Assembly: GCF_019343475.1 (NCBI RefSeq)
Contig: NZ_CP072453.1
Span: 1,736,001-1,800,000, forward strand
DNA: 64,000 nucleotides
Direction: 5' to 3'
From: Providencia sp. R33
Lineage (GTDB): Bacteria; Pseudomonadota; Gammaproteobacteria; Enterobacterales; Enterobacteriaceae
Position numbers and translations under genes: made by a program. Below, piece after piece: positions 55,547 to 63,764 of this stretch. The notes below the pieces were generated by a model, which was not told the origin of the DNA, ran no database searches, and was given only the letters and a program-made list of their open reading frames with translations. How positions within the stretch are numbered: position 1 is the stretch's first letter; every line of letters begins with the position of its first letter.

Positions 55547-57307
55547 ATGGAATACTTTAACTCCCAACAAATAGATTATCTTGAATCCCCCATCAACTCA
55601 AGTATTTATCTCGAGGCTTGTCCCGGCAGCGGGAAAACTGAAATTATTGCAGCAAAAGTGGCAAAAGAAATACATAATTGGGGACATTCCCCTGGAGGTC
55701 TTGCCTTATTATCTTTTTCTAATAGCGCTACAGAAGAACTTATCTCAAGAGTTCAAAAATACTCTCCAGAAACCTTCTGTAGATTCCCGCATTTTATTGG
55801 GACTTTTGATAGCTTTATATTTAAATTTTTAATTAGCCCTAACGCTAAAGACCTAACGAAATTTGAGGGTGAGGATAATAACAACACATTAAAAATCATA
55901 GAAGCCACATCGCCATTATTCATTCAAACAAAATATGCATACAATAAACGAGGAAAGATTAAAGCACATCATTTTAGTTTCGATAGAAAAAATAATCGTA
56001 TACGTTTCAACTCTAATAATTCTGAACTTGATAGAATGAGAAAATCTATAAAATTAGAAGACTGGCAACTTGACGATTTAATCGACACAAAATACAGACT
56101 ATTTAAATCCGGGTTCATGAATCATGATGACTCGTTATATCTAGCTGAAGAAATTTTTAGTGACCAGAAATATAAAACATATGCGTCATTACTTTCACAA
56201 AGATTCCCACTTATAATTATTGATGAATGCCAAGATTTAGCATTCGAGCACTTATTTATATTGCAAAGCCTTCATGACTTAGGTGTTGCACTTCATTTTG
56301 TTGGTGATTTAGACCAATCTATTTATGGTTTCCGTGCTGTAAATCCAGCTGATACAATAAAATTCATTGCGGATAACAACTTTAAAAAAATGCCACTAAA
56401 AACCAATTATCGAAGTTGTCAGCAAATAATTAATCTTTGTTCAAAATTAATATCAAATGGTGGTATCAGTGGCCAGTTTAGCTCTGTGGAATCACCATGT
56501 ATTGTATTGCAATATAATGAAACGCCATTAGAGCTAATCGACAAGATTGAAAAATCATGTCTCGGTTACAGCAACAACGTAATAGTAGCTCGTGGACATT
56601 CAATTTTGGAAAAGTTTACATTTAATGGCATTGAAAATAATCAAGTAAAAAATCTTGTTAACGCAGTAAATCTTTTCTCATTTCAAGGAACTCAAAATAT
56701 TAAAAATGCCTTACAGTTATTTTCGACAGTAATACGCTCAAAATTAAACCATCCAATAAAAGAATCTACGTATAACTGCCCTAATGAAATAGAATCATCT
56801 GTACAATGGCGAATGTTTCTTTTCAATACATTAAAATATCTCATCGAGAATAACCTCAATGACTTTACAGTAACATGGAGCAAATGGTGTAAAAATGCTA
56901 ATACAGTTCTTCCCATTATTCACCAGCAATCATTCATTATTGATGGATTAAAATCGATAGCTGAAGACGTATTTTCCTTACCAATAAAATCACCGTCAGG
57001 ACTTGCCAAATTTAATGTATCAGAATTCACTACAATAAATGAAAGGAATAACGAAAATTATAAATATGCTACAATTCATAGCATTAAAGGTGAAACCCAC
57101 GATGTGACAATTCTACTATCATCTCCTTCAAATACAGGAAATAATGGCTCACATTGGAAGCAATGGATAAATGATCCTAATTCAGAATCGGCTAGATTTG
57201 CATATGTCGCGAGCTCAAGACCTAGATATCGACTAATTTGGTGTGTCAAAAAATTGAAAGTTGATGAAGCTGAATCATTAAAAGAACTTGGTTTTATCAT
57301 TGAATAA
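55547..57307 (+). CDS. gajB: Gabija anti-phage protein GajB (UvrD-like helicase)
   Basis: Superfamily 1 helicase partner of GajA, 586 residues. It has Walker A CPGSGKTEII (25-34), motif II IIIDECQDL (223-231), motif III VGDLDQSIYGFR (252-263), motif IV KTNYRSCQQII and the C-terminal ATIHSIKGETHDVTILL (motif V) with ASSRPRYRL (motif VI). The ribosome site GAGGGAGATG lies in the end of gajA and the two genes form one unit. GajB is thought to sense DNA ends produced during infection and to activate or direct GajA. Confidence 0.92.
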   Translation: MEYFNSQQIDYLESPINSSIYLEACPGSGKTEIIAAKVAKEIHNWGHSPGGLALLSFSNSATEELISRVQKYSPETFCRFPHFIGTFDSFIFKFLISPNAKDLTKFEGEDNNNTLKIIEATSPLFIQTKYAYNKRGKIKAHHFSFDRKNNRIRFNSNNSELDRMRKSIKLEDWQLDDLIDTKYRLFKSGFMNHDDSLYLAEEIFSDQKYKTYASLLSQRFPLIIIDECQDLAFEHLFILQSLHDLGVALHFVGDLDQSIYGFRAVNPADTIKFIADNNFKKMPLKTNYRSCQQIINLCSKLISNGGISGQFSSVESPCIVLQYNETPLELIDKIEKSCLGYSNNVIVARGHSILEKFTFNGIENNQVKNLVNAVNLFSFQGTQNIKNALQLFSTVIRSKLNHPIKESTYNCPNEIESSVQWRMFLFNTLKYLIENNLNDFTVTWSKWCKNANTVLPIIHQQSFIIDGLKSIAEDVFSLPIKSPSGLAKFNVSEFTTINERNNENYKYATIHSIKGETHDVTILLSSPSNTGNNGSHWKQWINDPNSESARFAYVASSRPRYRLIWCVKKLKVDEAESLKELGFIIE

Positions 57308-57621
57308 AATATTTATCTACTCCATCCATGGTGAGGTAAAGCTGATAGTAATTAGTTATAAGAACTACTAACAATCTAATATCCATACTAACACATCACC
57401 GACTTTGCAAGTACTTAGCGTCATTAAACTTCCATGTTTAATGACTATAGTCTCACAGGTATAATCACCACCTTCCCTGAAGGATAGTGCCCAATATAAT
57501 TACTCACACTTATTTGATGTTAATCCAACATTATATTGATGTGGCCTGAGTTGACTGACAAATTATGTATAATTCTCTACTGTAATATAGTGAGATCAAC
57601 TCATATAATATTACTACTTTA
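57308..57621. other. Gap between gajB and the polymerase-like gene
   Basis: About 314 AT-rich bases between convergent genes with no supported gene. A perfect 10-bp inverted repeat, GTCATTAAAC-TTCCAT-GTTTAATGAC (57420-57445), could act as a terminator or operator; no long T-run follows on either strand. Confidence 0.5.
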
Positions 57622-59130
57622 CTAACTGCTATGCTTCAACACTATATCCAAATATGGGTGCTGCCAATCACCATCAGGTAGCTCATGCAAACTCACAAAT
57701 CCATCATGTTCTAGCGCACAAACACCGCTGTGCAAGCTTACATAATCATAGACTGCACGGCTCTCCAATCCTTGGATCATATGGGCGAGCAATTTGCGTT
57801 TCATCGCATTGCTACCGCTCCCCCATATTTTCCACTCACCACTTGGTAATTTTCGCCTCGTCGTATTAAATGGTTGCCCAACTGAATTTCTAACACATAC
57901 TCCGTGGCGATTAGTCGTACCGCTATTCAAGTAACATTTTACAAGTTTTTCAAGGCTCCTTTTTAGTACTCTTGTCGCCTTTTTCCAACGTTTAAGCAAA
58001 AATTTAACCTGCTTATCTTGATAGAACTTAGTGAGTTTTTTATATAACGAACTACGAGGAGAGCAACTTACGGAACCCGCATTGAAAATCGTGCTAAAGC
58101 GGACGGTTTTCACTAGCTCATCATCAATATTAAGCTTACGTTTAATATAACCCGTCTCAAGTACGGACAATGCTTTTGTACTTATCTTATGGCGTATAAA
58201 TTCCTGCCTGAGTATCTCTAATTGACACCCTTTAATATCATAGTTAAACCCGCGATCAAGGCATGCCCATTTCATTTGACTCGGTAAATACTGAAATCCG
58301 GTGCCGATTTCAAATGAACGGCTGCCAATATTCGCAACTTTGTAGGCTTGTCGGTATGTAACCACCAGCGGTGTAGTCGATTTAACCTCCACACCCACCT
58401 CACATAAGTGTGAAATAAAGCGCGTGTAGTATCCCATATTCTTGATTGTCGGATACCGTTGACAATATGCCATTAAGTTATCGATATTGATGTGTAAAGG
58501 TTCTAGTTGCCGATAGACCGCCTGAACGACATTGCGTAACCCTTCTGATGGGATGTTCCGCTTAGTTGTTGCATGCTTAGGACTCGCTGCTCCCTTAACC
58601 TGCTGACTCAGTAGTTGTTCTAGTATGCCTTCGATTTTTCGTTTGCCATACAGATTGGTTAAGTAAGTATAACGGTCATCTCGTTTGAGGTAGCCCGCTC
58701 TGTCCTTTGGAAAAAGCTGTGTTAAAAACGCTTTTGATAAGGCATATTCTCGACATCGGTGCTGATACCGATTGTAAGGAACAACTTTAATGAGCTTGGC
58801 TTCAATTAATTTCTCTAATGCCCGCTTAAACCCGAGATCTTTAGATGCCTTAAACACCTCGGGACACACTTTTTCACCTAGCTGATAAGGAAATGGCACC
58901 GAATACGTCCATTTTTTACTCCCTTTAAACTTCGCTTTCTTTTGGCTATTCCGGCTTACAGTGGTCGAACAGATGAGATGTTGAATAAACAGCGCAATGC
59001 TTCGGTAGTACCGTTGTTTGTGATACCCATTTGCCGTCTTATCAAAAGGGATAGAAAAGATAGTGCGCTTGAAGCATTCCAGCGTTTGTGCGGTTACAAG
59101 AATATTATCTTTCGTACAATACGATTTCAT
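57622..59130 (-). CDS. Family A polymerase-like protein of unknown function
   Basis: A 502-residue protein I do not recognise as a named family. The C-terminal half matches the polymerase A palm in order: motif A NYDIKGCQLEILR (Asp298), motif B VKTVRFSTIFNAG (Lys341, Phe345, Phe349, the spacing of Lys758-Phe762-Tyr766 in DNA polymerase I), the IQG block AHMIQGLESRAV (450-460) and motif C ALEHDGFVSL (His475-Asp476). No 3'-5' exonuclease motifs are seen in residues 1-280, which are basic. It is downstream of rep and alpA on the same strand, separated from rep by ~500 bases. The activity (DNA polymerase, primase or RNA polymerase) is unproven; the palm assignment is inference from motifs by eye. 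Confidence 0.7.
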   Translation of the reverse strand: MKSYCTKDNILVTAQTLECFKRTIFSIPFDKTANGYHKQRYYRSIALFIQHLICSTTVSRNSQKKAKFKGSKKWTYSVPFPYQLGEKVCPEVFKASKDLGFKRALEKLIEAKLIKVVPYNRYQHRCREYALSKAFLTQLFPKDRAGYLKRDDRYTYLTNLYGKRKIEGILEQLLSQQVKGAASPKHATTKRNIPSEGLRNVVQAVYRQLEPLHINIDNLMAYCQRYPTIKNMGYYTRFISHLCEVGVEVKSTTPLVVTYRQAYKVANIGSRSFEIGTGFQYLPSQMKWACLDRGFNYDIKGCQLEILRQEFIRHKISTKALSVLETGYIKRKLNIDDELVKTVRFSTIFNAGSVSCSPRSSLYKKLTKFYQDKQVKFLLKRWKKATRVLKRSLEKLVKCYLNSGTTNRHGVCVRNSVGQPFNTTRRKLPSGEWKIWGSGSNAMKRKLLAHMIQGLESRAVYDYVSLHSGVCALEHDGFVSLHELPDGDWQHPYLDIVLKHSS

Positions 59131-59634
59131 TCAGTTTCTCCATATTGTTGGTTAAACTGAATTACTTCCGTACAAAAAGTGGGGATTAGCCTGCTACACC
59201 CAAATATTTACATCAATCTCAAGGGATGATTGAGGGCTAGAAACACACGTTGCCGTGTCATCAGACACATGAGGATGTCCCTATCAAGCCACTACAGGAG
59301 CGGGCTGGAACTTTTTTTCCAACACTATAGCTATAACTGGTCATAGCATTATATATACATGATGCTCATCATCCAACGTTACATTATCATCACATTGAGC
59401 ATAGGATGCTCGTACATATTCTATATTCAATGTATACCTATATAGATGTACCTATGTGTGTATACTTATACCGAGGCACCGTTGCATATCTGTTTGCCAA
59501 AACGAGTTACCTTGCCATCGGTTGACGGAATAACCACACCTACTGCAATCTGACGTTGTTTTTCATCCTGCCCCACCCTAACAAGTGGTACAATAAAGGG
59601 CACTCCGTCGTGCTGAAGTGCCCCTGCCCGTGGA
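59131..59634. other. Candidate replication origin region between rep and the polymerase-like gene
   Basis: Some 500 bases with several short palindromes: TATAGCTATA (59326-59335), ATGATGCTCATCAT (59359-59372), GAGCATAGGATGCTC (59397-59411), and a 7-bp stem GGGCACT/AGTGCCC (59598-59623). Dyads beside a replication initiator gene suggest an origin or nick site; this is inference. A possible 45-codon gene lies at 59466-59603. Confidence 0.4.
59466..59603 (-). CDS. Possible small protein downstream of rep
   Basis: A 45-codon minus-strand frame from GTG 59603 with well-composed residues: VPFIVPLVRVGQDEKQRQ, then VGVVIPSTDGKVTRFG. It starts 31 bases after the rep stop. Only a GTG start is available, there is no separate ribosome site, and a hairpin that could be the rep terminator overlaps the start. 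Small basic proteins often follow rolling-circle initiators, but this one is not identified. Confidence 0.3.
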   Translation of the reverse strand: MPFIVPLVRVGQDEKQRQIAVGVVIPSTDGKVTRFGKQICNGASV

Positions 59635-60792
59635 TTACATGATTATGCGTCTGCGCCTTATTCTTGGCCTAACCCGTACTTTTTGACTTTTAAGCCACCT
59701 TTGTCGATGCTTTAACTGCCAATATTGCGGCTTACCTAAAATACCCAATTTATCAATCAATAAATGCAGATCGCACCAAAGATCATCTTTATTGAAGATA
59801 TCCACCTGATTGCTTTCCAAACTATCAACAAAGCAGTCAATTAGCCTATCTGCTTCTTTTTTAGGATACAGTTTCTTGATATATTTACGTAACTCGGGCA
59901 ATGTCATGACCGATAGCAATGCCTCCCACTCTAAGTCTCCGTTCTTGGCAAGCAGTGGCTTGTTGTAAAACCGTACCCGTTCCAGTAGGTTATGAAGACT
60001 GTGAAGGTTCCGTAACAAAAGCTTTTTCTTTCTGGGCTTATACCGAACTTCTAGACGTAAGAATTGGCGATAATGCCGAATGTCACGCCAATTAGCGACA
60101 TTGAGCTGCAATTCATCATCAGGTAAAGCGTTTAACGAAACGAGGTCTTCTCCTACGTCAAGCTTTTCATAACAAGACAAATGATGTTCTGATTCATCAC
60201 TACCCAATTTCTGTCCCTGCAGCTCCCCCTCATTGGGATAACGCTCACCTGAACGTGCCGCCAGAAAACCAATATGATAATCGGAGAGGCGCATATTATA
60301 GATATCTAATGCATAATCAATACGGGTCACCCATGCTGTCTTTAATAATTGATAAACATATTTACCAAGTCGTTTATTTTTCCCTAAATAAACAATTAAT
60401 TTAGTCATGTCCTCAGCTGAATAATGTTGAGGACTCACCTCTACTCTTATTGCCCCCCGTCCTTTATATTCATCTGTCTTTGTTAAATCCATTTTTGTGG
60501 GAATATAATTAATCACTAACACCTGTTTTTTATTATACAGACTTCTTATTGAAACTTGCTGGGAATATAAGCTCTTTATACCATCACCTTTAGATTTATC
60601 CCGTTTAATAATATAATCCTCATCACTTTTTAATTGATTTAATCTATTATAAAAAATAGCCAATTCGTTACTTTGAATATTACCGACCACACTTAACTTG
60701 TCGAACCTGTGCTTCATCTGATAATTATCATTAACCTTGCTGACTAGAATGGATTTATTCAAATTATCCAATTGTATTTTAGAGATAGTCAT
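59635..60792 (-). CDS. Rolling-circle-type replication initiator-like protein
   Basis: A 385-residue basic protein, started at ATG 60792 after GGAGGTAGCT; an ATG at 60804 lies within that ribosome site. It shows the pattern of the replication-initiation-factor (Rep_trans) group: WVTRIDYALDIYNM near residue 155, a middle segment LGSDESEHHLSCYEK (196-210) equivalent to the 'GS..S....YDK' block, and FLRLEVRYKPRK (244-255). The C-terminus is Arg-rich (RVRPRIRRRRIIM). A catalytic tyrosine cannot be named with confidence. It follows alpA by 90 bases. Likely initiates replication of the excised element. Confidence 0.65.
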   Translation of the reverse strand: MTISKIQLDNLNKSILVSKVNDNYQMKHRFDKLSVVGNIQSNELAIFYNRLNQLKSDEDYIIKRDKSKGDGIKSLYSQQVSIRSLYNKKQVLVINYIPTKMDLTKTDEYKGRGAIRVEVSPQHYSAEDMTKLIVYLGKNKRLGKYVYQLLKTAWVTRIDYALDIYNMRLSDYHIGFLAARSGERYPNEGELQGQKLGSDESEHHLSCYEKLDVGEDLVSLNALPDDELQLNVANWRDIRHYRQFLRLEVRYKPRKKKLLLRNLHSLHNLLERVRFYNKPLLAKNGDLEWEALLSVMTLPELRKYIKKLYPKKEADRLIDCFVDSLESNQVDIFNKDDLWCDLHLLIDKLGILGKPQYWQLKHRQRWLKSQKVRVRPRIRRRRIIM

Positions 60793-60882
60793 AGCTACCT
60801 CCATTACTTATCATTGCTATATTGTTCTGTACCCATATTGGCTCATTTGGAGGGGTTGTAGCAGGCTTATAGAAAGACATGA

Positions 60883-61080
60883 TTAACGCCCCCCTTTCTT
60901 CATGCATAGAGCACACCATTGCTCTATTTCGCTAGTTTTCCACCTAGCTGTGCGTCCTGATGGGGTTAACAGGTATTGAGCAGGAAATTCACCTAATTTA
61001 ATCCAACGATAAAGTGTTGCCCGCGAAATTGAACAAATTATTAAGACTTCAGCCAGCGTTAAAAATTGTTTGTTTTCCAT
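60883..61080 (-). CDS. AlpA-family phage-type regulator
   Basis: A 65-residue AlpA/excisionase-like regulator: FLTLAEVLIICSISRATLYRWIKLGEFP (winged helix-turn-helix), then RTARWKTSEIEQW, a classic MerR-like C-terminal wing. Start at ATG 61080, seven bases after AAGGAA. Such proteins switch on integrase or replication genes in satellites such as P4 and PICIs. It heads the leftward alpA-rep-polymerase-like series and reads from the palindrome-rich control region. Confidence 0.88.
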   Translation of the reverse strand: MENKQFLTLAEVLIICSISRATLYRWIKLGEFPAQYLLTPSGRTARWKTSEIEQWCALCMKKGGR

Positions 61081-61149
61081 TATGCTTTCCTTCATGGTTT
61101 GCACATCACATGATGCGGAAAGTATTTACAACACTATAAAAACACCCCA

Positions 61150-61320
61150 ACATGACAGTCATAGAGCAAAGAAAACGTTACTGGTAAAACAGTGACAGTC
61201 ATAGTTAACACCCCTTCAATGACTGTCAAAAAAACTGTATTCATTGAATTTTATGACGGTCATAATTGAGTTAATTTTTTTATGCGGTATGATAGTTAAA
61301 AAACCTATGACAGTCATAAG
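61150..61320. promoter_or_regulatory. Control region with five copies of a TATGAC-GTCATA palindrome
   Basis: Palindromes of the form TATGACNGTCATA occur at 61151-61163 (CATGACAGTCATA), 61191-61203 (AGTGACAGTCATA), 61218-61230 (AATGACTGTCAAA), 61252-61264 (TATGACGGTCATA) and 61306-61318 (TATGACAGTCATA). The last two are perfect outside the centre. They lie between divergent alpA and the lysine-rich gene. This is the layout of a multi-site operator for a dimeric regulator, or of iterons. Confidence 0.85.
61266..61293 (+). promoter_or_regulatory. Promoter of the lysine-rich gene
   Basis: TTGAGT at 61266-61271 and TATGAT at 61288-61293 with a 16-bp spacer. One palindrome ends two bases before the -35 and another lies at about +12 to +24, next to the AAGGAGGG ribosome site. 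Confidence 0.65.
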
Positions 61321-61328
61321 GAGGGAAA

Positions 61329-61775
61329 ATGAAAACAACTAAAACTAGTATCAAAAAAACATCAAATATAGCTTCAACTAAAGGTCATAAAGAAAAAACG
61401 CCCAAACAAATGAGTAGAGCTAATAAAGAAGAAAGTCTCGGTAAAGAATTTAGTATTAATATGCATGACTATGTGAAAAATAGATTAAGAGAAATAAGCG
61501 TTAATTTCGGTCATAGTGATATGATGACAAGAGAACAAAAAACAGGAAGAATATTCAGCCAGACAATTATGAATATAATTGATTATTATTATATTACTGC
61601 GATCATTACACCTAAAAAAGAAAATACAAAATTATTAATAAAAGCATTTAAAGCCGTTTGGAAAGAGTGTGTTTCCAAAAATAAAATATTTATTCTTAGA
61701 AAGGATTTTGAATCACTCAAAGATGGTGAAAATAAAAAAAAAATTAGAAAAAAAATTAGATTTAATTGCGAATAA
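61329..61775 (+). CDS. Lysine-rich hypothetical protein, possibly the regulator of the palindromes
   Basis: A 148-residue protein of no recognised family, strongly basic and starting at ATG 61329 after AAGGAGGG. The centre (GKEFSINMHDYVKNRLREIS, SQTIMNIIDYYYIT) could be a small helical DNA-binding fold. The C-terminus changes frame at an A10 run (61734-61743): in this frame it ends in KKKIRKKIRFNCE, while the +1 frame continues as a well-formed sequence to 61923. It is divergent from alpA and beside the operators, so a regulatory or copy-control role is possible. Confidence 0.65.
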   Translation: MKTTKTSIKKTSNIASTKGHKEKTPKQMSRANKEESLGKEFSINMHDYVKNRLREISVNFGHSDMMTREQKTGRIFSQTIMNIIDYYYITAIITPKKENTKLLIKAFKAVWKECVSKNKIFILRKDFESLKDGENKKKIRKKIRFNCE

Positions 61776-61923
61776 AATGACAAATAGAAACCATCTTATT
61801 CCGGCATATTTATTAAATAACTATTTTGATAAAAGAGATAAAAATACGTGGACATCGAAAGATATTTTAAATTTATTGGATACCAAAACTGTTATCGATA
61901 AAATAGACAAAATGGAAAAATAA
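61723..61923 (+). CDS. Overlapping continuation frame of the lysine-rich gene
   Basis: A frame offset by +1, open from ATG 61723 to TAA 61921-61923 (66 residues, MVKIKKKLEKKLDLIANK, then NRNHLIPAYLLNNYFDKR). It overlaps the upstream gene by about 50 bases across the A10 run. It could be a separate gene, or the true C-terminus of the 148-residue protein reached by one-base loss or by slippage at the A-run. A single A fewer would fuse the two into one ~198-residue protein. Confidence 0.5.
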   Translation: MVKIKKKLEKKLDLIANKMTNRNHLIPAYLLNNYFDKRDKNTWTSKDILNLLDTKTVIDKIDKMEK

Positions 61924-62033
61924 ATATTATTGTAATAGGCTTTAACTATGAAAAGTATGGTACCTACTTGTGTGTTTGCTTATCCTACGAGCATAATAAA
62001 GAGGTCGGTTCCCAGTATTATCACTTATTTTTC

Positions 62034-62054
62034 TAGGGGCAAGCCCATGCCCCC
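62034..62054 (-). terminator. Hairpin after the papain-like gene
   Basis: GGGGC and GCCCC pair around AAGCCCAT just past the stop at 62060 (minus strand), followed by TAGAAAAATAA. Weak T-tract. Confidence 0.4.
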
Positions 62055-62059
62055 TATTT

Positions 62060-62593
62060 TTATCGTTCACTACTATCTAACCAATAAATTGCCGAGGGGA
62101 TTAATTGAGTGCGCCGTGCATGTGCCTTTACCATAAATTGGTCACGGGCTACCGCCTGTTGGTCGCAGCTATCAAAGTAATGCACCTCAGTATTCGTCAT
62201 GTGGGTAATGACTGACCAATGATGCGGGTCACACAAAATAATCGACCGTTGACTTGCCGGTGCATCAAGAAACTGCTGACAGATCTGCAATATTCGGTGA
62301 CTGCTAAGGCCTCGCTGATAACGAAAGGGCATACTGATATTCAACGATTTTGTTTTTGTGTTATAGCGTTTCACGGTACTCAGCAAGTAATCCATCTCGA
62401 TTTCACAAATACCGTCAGTGATACAGTCAAGTACAGACCAATGTTGGTGATATTGTTCAAGTAGGTAGCGAAAGAGTCTGCGGCGGCGTATGCCTTTGCC
62501 ATACAGCCAGTTAAGGGCATTCACAATGCTGTAGATACCACATAAGCCATCGAGCTGGCCTTGCTTGGCAGGAAGGAGGTCAGGTTGTGTCAT
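62060..62593 (-). CDS. Papain-like cysteine protease candidate
   Basis: A 177-residue protein of unknown family with the order of catalytic residues of papain-fold proteases: Gln/Cys in QLDGLCGIYSIVNALNWL (Cys18), His in CDPHHWSVITHM (His125) and Asp in VHYFDSCDQ (Asp141). The HWSV block resembles peptidase C39. No signal peptide is seen, so it should act in the cytoplasm. It is upstream of no obvious substrate with a double-glycine leader; a role in defence or in processing an element protein is speculative. Weak ribosome site before ATG 62593. Confidence 0.6.
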   Translation of the reverse strand: MTQPDLLPAKQGQLDGLCGIYSIVNALNWLYGKGIRRRRLFRYLLEQYHQHWSVLDCITDGICEIEMDYLLSTVKRYNTKTKSLNISMPFRYQRGLSSHRILQICQQFLDAPASQRSIILCDPHHWSVITHMTNTEVHYFDSCDQQAVARDQFMVKAHARRTQLIPSAIYWLDSSER

Positions 62594-62715
62594 ATCTCAT
62601 CGTCACTTTAATGTTGTTACTTGTGATGATAAATAAACACACCAGCGCTGGTGGAAGAAATTTCGGTGTTTATTCGTGTGTTAATGCATCAAACGTATCG
62701 TTCAGTTCAAAGGCT

Positions 62716-63138
62716 TCAGTCTTGTTGCCATTCGGTGCTCACCTTGTAACAACCCATGTGATAATACTCAATAAAGTTTCGCTGCCATAAAGTGAAAAAT
62801 TCAGCCCCGGCTTGCTCATCAACATCGCCCAACGCAAAATGGTAGAGATACCCTTGCGGCCAACACACATCAAACTCTTTTTCGAGTTCAGGGTAAATAG
62901 CCCCCATGTAGGCAAAATCGGTGATGTAATCGTAATGCCAAATATTATCGAGTTGAACGAGCCTGATTTCAACTGGGTGGAACCCACCACTTTCCGGTGA
63001 ATAACCGGGATCTCGAAAGTTGAGAACAATGGCATTGAAGACGGGTTTAGGTGGAGGCGATTGCTGAATTTCCTGTAATAACAGTGTCACTAATGCTGGA
63101 TTAATGGGCAAGCGAAGCCCTGACTGAATAATTGTCAT
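62716..63138 (-). CDS. DUF2787 family protein
   Basis: A 140-residue protein of the DUF2787 family, found mainly on mobile elements of gammaproteobacteria; function unknown. The core FRDPGYSPESGGFHPVEIRL (about 40-60) and the tail DITDFAYMG-like segment (YITDFAYMGAIYPEL, then EQAGAEFFTLWQRNFIEYY) match the family. Start at ATG 63138 (MTIIQSGLRLPINPAL) after AAGGAATTATC; the frame runs on to 63240 without homology. Lies ~120 bases upstream of the papain-like gene on the same strand. Confidence 0.82.
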   Translation of the reverse strand: MTIIQSGLRLPINPALVTLLLQEIQQSPPPKPVFNAIVLNFRDPGYSPESGGFHPVEIRLVQLDNIWHYDYITDFAYMGAIYPELEKEFDVCWPQGYLYHFALGDVDEQAGAEFFTLWQRNFIEYYHMGCYKVSTEWQQD

Positions 63139-63408
63139 GATAATTCCTTGATAAATAAGTGAATATGGAGAGTGAATGGTGATCATCGAGCCAAATGTCG
63201 CTAAAAATGGGGTTAGCTCGCCACTGTAACCATTATACACTTAAAACAGAACAAAATCAACAACAATGCATTATTAATCAATGCCTTACATTAAATCAGT
63301 AATGGAATTCGATAACAGGAGAATGTACATGCAATAACGTGGAAAGATGCAACGAGGAAAGAGATAGGAGAGTGCTCCCCTATCCCTTTTGAAGCTTATT
63401 TAGGTGAA

Positions 63409-63753
63409 TTAAAGCCCGTAGACCTGAACATAAAATTGCTGCTCGTTATCAACCATCTGAACAGTATAGACAATGGGTTTTGAATAAATTCGATCAAAAC
63501 GTGTAAATGTTAGGTCTGCCGCACAGGAGTAACTGTCCTGTTCTTGATCATGAGATTGAGTCCGTATTGCATTCAAACGGATCTGCAATGAATCCAAGCT
63601 ATCCTGTGGTACTCTCGCTAACTCCCTCAATGCAACTTGCTGAACAAGTGCTCGCGTTTCTTCGCTGCTGCAATTCGGTGTTTTCGTGTCACATCCCACC
63701 AGCAAACCAAACAGCATACACAACGTTATCGGTAAAACTCTTCGTTTTAGCAT
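63409..63753 (-). CDS. Small lipoprotein
   Basis: Unrecognised 114-residue protein with a lipoprotein signal, lipobox LLVGC (Cys21), and a body with two further cysteines (PNCSSEET, YSCAADLTF). It probably sits in the inner or outer membrane. The residue after Cys is Asp (CDTKT), which in enterobacteria favours retention in the inner membrane. Eleven bases separate it from the upstream membrane-protein gene, so they are likely co-transcribed. Confidence 0.75.
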   Translation of the reverse strand: MLKRRVLPITLCMLFGLLVGCDTKTPNCSSEETRALVQQVALRELARVPQDSLDSLQIRLNAIRTQSHDQEQDSYSCAADLTFTRFDRIYSKPIVYTVQMVDNEQQFYVQVYGL

Positions 63754-63764
63754 CTTGTGGTTAC

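Noticed and set aside
61150..61320. CRISPR array
   Set aside because: The repeated unit is a 13-bp palindrome with irregular spacing of 27-54 bases and no cas genes nearby; it is an operator cluster.
61948..62136. 62-codon plus-strand frame near the papain-like gene
   Set aside because: Antisense to the papain-like gene over much of its length with no ribosome site or recognisable domain.
62587..62790. 67-codon plus-strand frame between the papain-like and DUF2787 genes
   Set aside because: No ribosome site, and it overlaps both neighbours on the opposite strand.
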